Positions 6,462 to 11,322 of a stretch of 11,322 bases of DNA are shown here, piece by piece. This stretch comes from a bacterium (lineage in GTDB: Bacteria > Latescibacterota > UBA2968 > GCA-2709665), in the NCBI GenBank assembly GCA_027619145.1, contig JAQCGA010000070.1:1-11322 (forward strand), read 5' to 3'. The notes below the pieces were generated by a model, which saw only the letters and a program-made list of their open reading frames with translations, had not been told where the DNA came from and did no database searches. The number at the start of each line of letters is the position of its first letter. Within the stretch, counting starts at the first letter, position 1. The translations under genes and the position numbers were made by a program.

Positions 6462-7001
6462 GTGAATCAAACACCTGTTGCACTGCGGTATAGCAAGGCG
6501 TTGTTCCAGGCGGCTCAGGAGCAGGATAAACTGGAGCGAATCCAGCAGGACGCTCAAGGGCTTTTGGGTGTTGTTCAGAGTTCGGAAGACCTGCGGGCTT
6601 TTCTGGCCAATCCATTGATTCGTCCCGGGCAGAAGCGAAGCGTATTTCAGGATCTGTTTTCTGAAAAGGTAGATGCGCTCAGTTTGAATTTTCTGCTTCT
6701 GTTGTGTGACAAACGGCGGGAACGGGCGCTGGAAGATATCTTGCAGGGGTTCCTGGACATTCTGGATGACCGTATGGGCGTGGTTACGGCTGTTGTACGC
6801 GCCTCCACGGCACTTTCTGGAGAACAGCAGGAGCGGCTTACGCAGCGTTTGTCTGCGTATTCTGGAAAGCAGGTTCGGCTGGACGTCGAAGTGGACGAGA
6901 ACCTGAAGTCCGGGTTTGTCGCTCGCCTGGGCGATCATGTTTTCGATGGTACGCTGGAAGCGCAGTTGGACCGGTTGCGCCGGACGCTGTCTCTGAGTTG
7001 A
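6462..7001 (+). CDS. atpH: ATP synthase F1 subunit delta
   Basis: Delta (OSCP-type) joins the b dimer to the top of the alpha3beta3 head. The 179-aa protein has the usual two parts: an N-terminal helical bundle that starts [13 protein letters not shown] and contains [13 protein letters not shown], and a C-terminal part with the conserved [27 protein letters not shown] ending, given here in two segments: [18 protein letters not shown] and QLDRLRRTL. The GTG start at 6462 has GGAG (6452-6455) 6 bases upstream. The gene lies between atpF and atpA as in most nine-gene atp operons, with gaps of 15 and 28 bases. Nothing looks odd. Confidence 0.95.
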   Translation: MNQTPVALRYSKALFQAAQEQDKLERIQQDAQGLLGVVQSSEDLRAFLANPLIRPGQKRSVFQDLFSEKVDALSLNFLLLLCDKRRERALEDILQGFLDILDDRMGVVTAVVRASTALSGEQQERLTQRLSAYSGKQVRLDVEVDENLKSGFVARLGDHVFDGTLEAQLDRLRRTLSLS

Positions 7002-7029
7002 CGATAAAAAAGCGAGGTATAAAGACGTT

Positions 7030-8553
7030 ATGGCGATGAACTTACAGATTCGTCCCGATGAGATTTCAAGCATTCTAAAGCGCCAGATCCAGGATGCGGA
7101 ACTCGAAATCGATGTGTACGAAACCGGGACGGTGCTCCAGGTGGGAGATGGTGTTGCACGCGTACATGGCCTGGGCAATGTGCTGACCAGCGAACTGGTT
7201 TCGTTCCCGAACGGTATTATGGGTATGGCGCTGAACTTGGAAGAAGACAACGTGGGCTGTGTGTTATTTGGTGAAGACAGCCTGATTAAAGAAGGCGACC
7301 CGGTCAAGCGCACCGGTCGTGTGGTGGAAGTACCGGTAGGCGACGAACTGCTGGGCCGCGTGGTGAATCCGCTGGGGCAGCCTCTGGACGGTAAGGGACC
7401 CATTACCGCAAAGCAGAGTCTTCCGGTAGAGCGGATTGCCCCCGGTGTGATTCAGCGCCAGCCTGTGAAGCAGTCGTTGATGACGGGCATCAAGGTGATC
7501 GACTCTACGGTTCCTATTGGGCGCGGACAGCGCGAGCTGATTATTGGGGATCGGCAGACGGGAAAAACCGCCATTGCGGTTGATGCAATTATTAATCAGA
7601 AAAATTCAGGTATCAAGTGCATTTACGTGGCGATTGGTCAGAAGGCATCTACGGTGGCCAAGGTGGTGGCCAACCTGGAAGAAAACGGCGCGATGGAGTA
7701 CACCATTGTGGTGGCCGCCACGGCCAGTGACCCGGCTCCGTTGCAGTTCCTGGCACCATATGCGGGTTGTTCGATGGGTGAATATTATCGCGACAGCGGC
7801 CAGGATGCCCTGATTGTTTATGATGACCTTTCCAAGCAGGCCTGGGCCTATCGAGAAATGTCACTGGTGTTGCGCCGTCCGCCAGGGCGCGAAGCCTATC
7901 CTGGCGACGTGTTTTATTTGCACTCCCGGTTGCTGGAGCGTGCGGCAAAAATGAGCGACGAAGAAGGCGCAGGTTCATTGACCGCGTTGCCGATTATTGA
8001 AATCCTGGAAGGCGACGTGTCCACGTTTGTGCCTACCAATGTGATCTCGATTACAGATGGTCAGATTCTGCTCAAGCCCGAATTGTTCTACGCCGGTATC
8101 CGGCCCGCTATGGATGTGGGTGCTTCGGTGTCTCGCGTGGGAAGTTCGGCTCAGACGAAGGCGATGAAGGCTGTGGCCCGTTCTTTGAAGGGCGATCTGT
8201 CCCGGTACAACGAGGTGAAAGCGTTTGCGCAGTTCGGGGCTTCGGACCTGGATGCAGCTACGCGCAGTTTGCTCAACCGAGGCGAAAAACTCACCGAAAT
8301 TCTGAAACAAGGGCAGTTCTCACCGATGCCTTTGGAAGAAGAGGTGGCGGTATTGCGTTCGGCCAATTTCCTGGAAGATGTGCCCGCTTCCAGTGTGGCG
8401 CGTTTCGAACGGGAACTGGTAACGTATATGCATGAGCAGGGAGCAGATATTTTAAACGCCATTCGCGAGACACAGGATCTGAGCGACGAGGTACGGGACA
8501 AGCTCGACGAGGCCATCAAACGGTTCAAAAGCGGATTCCTGGCCTCGGCATAA
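7030..8553 (+). CDS. atpA: ATP synthase F1 subunit alpha
   Basis: Alpha is the non-catalytic nucleotide-binding subunit and supplies the arginine finger to the beta active site. At 507 aa the length is usual. The start [20 protein letters not shown] is the typical N-terminal helix that binds delta. The P-loop GDRQTGKT is at residues 173-180, the Walker B region has [17 protein letters not shown], and the arginine finger is Arg369 in VSRVGSSAQ (E. coli R376). One small difference is [11 protein letters not shown], which seems to have one residue more than the usual QFGSDLD or QFASDLD. The GAGG at 7014-7017 is 12 bases from the ATG at 7030, a long spacing; a second ATG two codons later (7036) would be even further away. 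The 27-bp gap to atpG is ordinary. Confidence 0.98.
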   Translation: MAMNLQIRPDEISSILKRQIQDAELEIDVYETGTVLQVGDGVARVHGLGNVLTSELVSFPNGIMGMALNLEEDNVGCVLFGEDSLIKEGDPVKRTGRVVEVPVGDELLGRVVNPLGQPLDGKGPITAKQSLPVERIAPGVIQRQPVKQSLMTGIKVIDSTVPIGRGQRELIIGDRQTGKTAIAVDAIINQKNSGIKCIYVAIGQKASTVAKVVANLEENGAMEYTIVVAATASDPAPLQFLAPYAGCSMGEYYRDSGQDALIVYDDLSKQAWAYREMSLVLRRPPGREAYPGDVFYLHSRLLERAAKMSDEEGAGSLTALPIIEILEGDVSTFVPTNVISITDGQILLKPELFYAGIRPAMDVGASVSRVGSSAQTKAMKAVARSLKGDLSRYNEVKAFAQFGASDLDAATRSLLNRGEKLTEILKQGQFSPMPLEEEVAVLRSANFLEDVPASSVARFERELVTYMHEQGADILNAIRETQDLSDEVRDKLDEAIKRFKSGFLASA

Positions 8554-8580
8554 AGTGTAGGCGGGAACAAGGAGCGGATT

Positions 8581-10867
<2,287 letters not shown>

Positions 10868-10879
10868 GGGCAGGGGGCC

Positions 10880-10888
10880 TGGTATAAC
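10880..10888 (+). promoter_or_regulatory. possible extended -10 element in the atpD-atpC gap
   Basis: TGGTATAAC fits the extended -10 form TGnTATAAT with one mismatch. No recognisable -35 box lies at the right distance upstream, where the sequence is the 3' end of atpD. An internal promoter for atpC is possible but unproven. The same 59-bp gap has short interleaved inverted repeats (GGGCA 10868-10872 with TGCCC 10904-10908; GCCTG 10877-10881 with CAGGC 10912-10916). Confidence 0.2.
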
Positions 10889-10926
10889 GCAAGATTCCCA
10901 CAATGCCCGTTCAGGCTGGAGGTAGA

Positions 10927-11322
10927 ATGCCGACGTTTGAGCTTGAAATTTTGACACCTGTGAAAATGGTTTATCGCGGTACGGTCGAGAGCCTGCAGGC
11001 CCCCGGTTCCGAGGGTGGCTTTGGGGTGCTGTCCGGCCACCAGCCGATGCTTGCTGCACTGAATCCCGGCCAGATTGTGTGTCGAGGACCCGAAGGTTCC
11101 CGGCAGGTTGCAACCAGTGGTGGGTTTGCTGAAGTGCAGCCCAACCGGGTGGTGGTGCTGGCCGAGACAGCGGAACTGTCCGACGAAATTGATGTGGTGC
11201 GAGCCGGAGAGGCACGCGACCGGGCACGAGAACGGCTTGCAAAAGGCCGAGACTCGGAGATAGATCGGGCACGAGCCGAGGCGGCGCTTACCCGAGCGTT
11301 GAACCGCCTGAAGGTTGCTGGC
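10927..11322 (+). CDS. atpC: ATP synthase F1 subunit epsilon (3' end outside window)
   Basis: Epsilon binds gamma at the foot of the central stalk and can inhibit ATP hydrolysis through its C-terminal helices. From ATG at 10927, 132 residues are visible without a stop. These are the N-terminal beta-sandwich (MPTFELEILTPVKMVYRG, then APGSEGGFGVLSGHQPMLAAL, seen here as APGSEGGFGVLSGHQP and MLAAL) and a full C-terminal pair of Arg/Glu/Ala-rich helices ending ALTRALNRLKVAG. Family members are about 130-140 aa, so only a few residues should be missing. GGAGGT (10918-10923) is only 3 bases from the ATG, closer than usual, but no other start keeps the first beta strand. As the long helical domain is present, the inhibitory function is probably kept. 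Confidence 0.95.
   Translation, partial: MPTFELEILTPVKMVYRGTVESLQAPGSEGGFGVLSGHQPMLAALNPGQIVCRGPEGSRQVATSGGFAEVQPNRVVVLAETAELSDEIDVVRAGEARDRARERLAKGRDSEIDRARAEAALTRALNRLKVAG

Noticed and set aside
5955..7403. A 482-codon open frame on the - strand
   Set aside because: It lies antisense to atpF, atpH and the start of atpA, which are all unmistakable. Its translation is low-complexity (rich in Ser, Arg, Pro, Gln), as expected for a shadow frame, and it has no recognisable domain.

Overview
This window is the junction of a respiratory complex I (nuo) gene cluster and a complete F-type ATP synthase (atp) operon, all on the + strand. The order is nuoM (3' part) - nhaD-type antiporter - nuoN - atpZ - atpI - atpB - atpE - atpF - atpH - atpA - atpG - atpD - atpC (5' part, nearly complete). 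Coding density is very high, with no gap longer than 124 bases, and nearly every gene has a clear Shine-Dalgarno sequence. There are no RNA genes, insertion sequences, CRISPR arrays or phage genes.

The organism is a bacterium with moderate GC content and aerobic or anaerobic respiration. The a subunit (signature KPFALCIRLFANMTAGH), the His-rich a-subunit N-terminus and the nhaD gene lying among complex I genes (an arrangement I recall being reported for Rhodothermus marinus) together suggest the FCB superphylum (Bacteroidota, Rhodothermota and uncultured relatives). The phylum cannot be fixed from this window. A standard nine-gene atp order with atpD and atpC directly after atpG is unlike the split atp operons of typical Bacteroidota or Chlorobi.

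Layout: 1-932 is the C-terminal part of NuoM. 947-2419 is an NhaD-like Na+/H+ antiporter, 14 bp after nuoM. 2420-2543 is an AT-richer spacer with a weak promoter-like site. 2544-3992 is NuoN. 4024-4699 holds the two small assembly or ion-transport proteins AtpZ and AtpI, which overlap by 11 nt. 4704-6446 encodes the membrane Fo sector (a, c, b). 6462-11322 encodes F1 (delta, alpha, gamma, beta, epsilon).

Together the genes link generation of the ion gradient (complex I), exchange of that gradient between H+ and Na+ (antiporter) and its use (ATP synthase). The c subunit lacks the known Na+-binding residues, so the synthase is predicted to use H+. Most of the window is conserved housekeeping machinery. 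The points worth a second look are the embedded antiporter, the nuo-atp fusion, a hairpin that encloses the atpZ ribosome-binding site and start codon, a terminator-like hairpin between atpB and atpE, and a dyad in the atpE-atpF gap. I found no clearly novel biological system.
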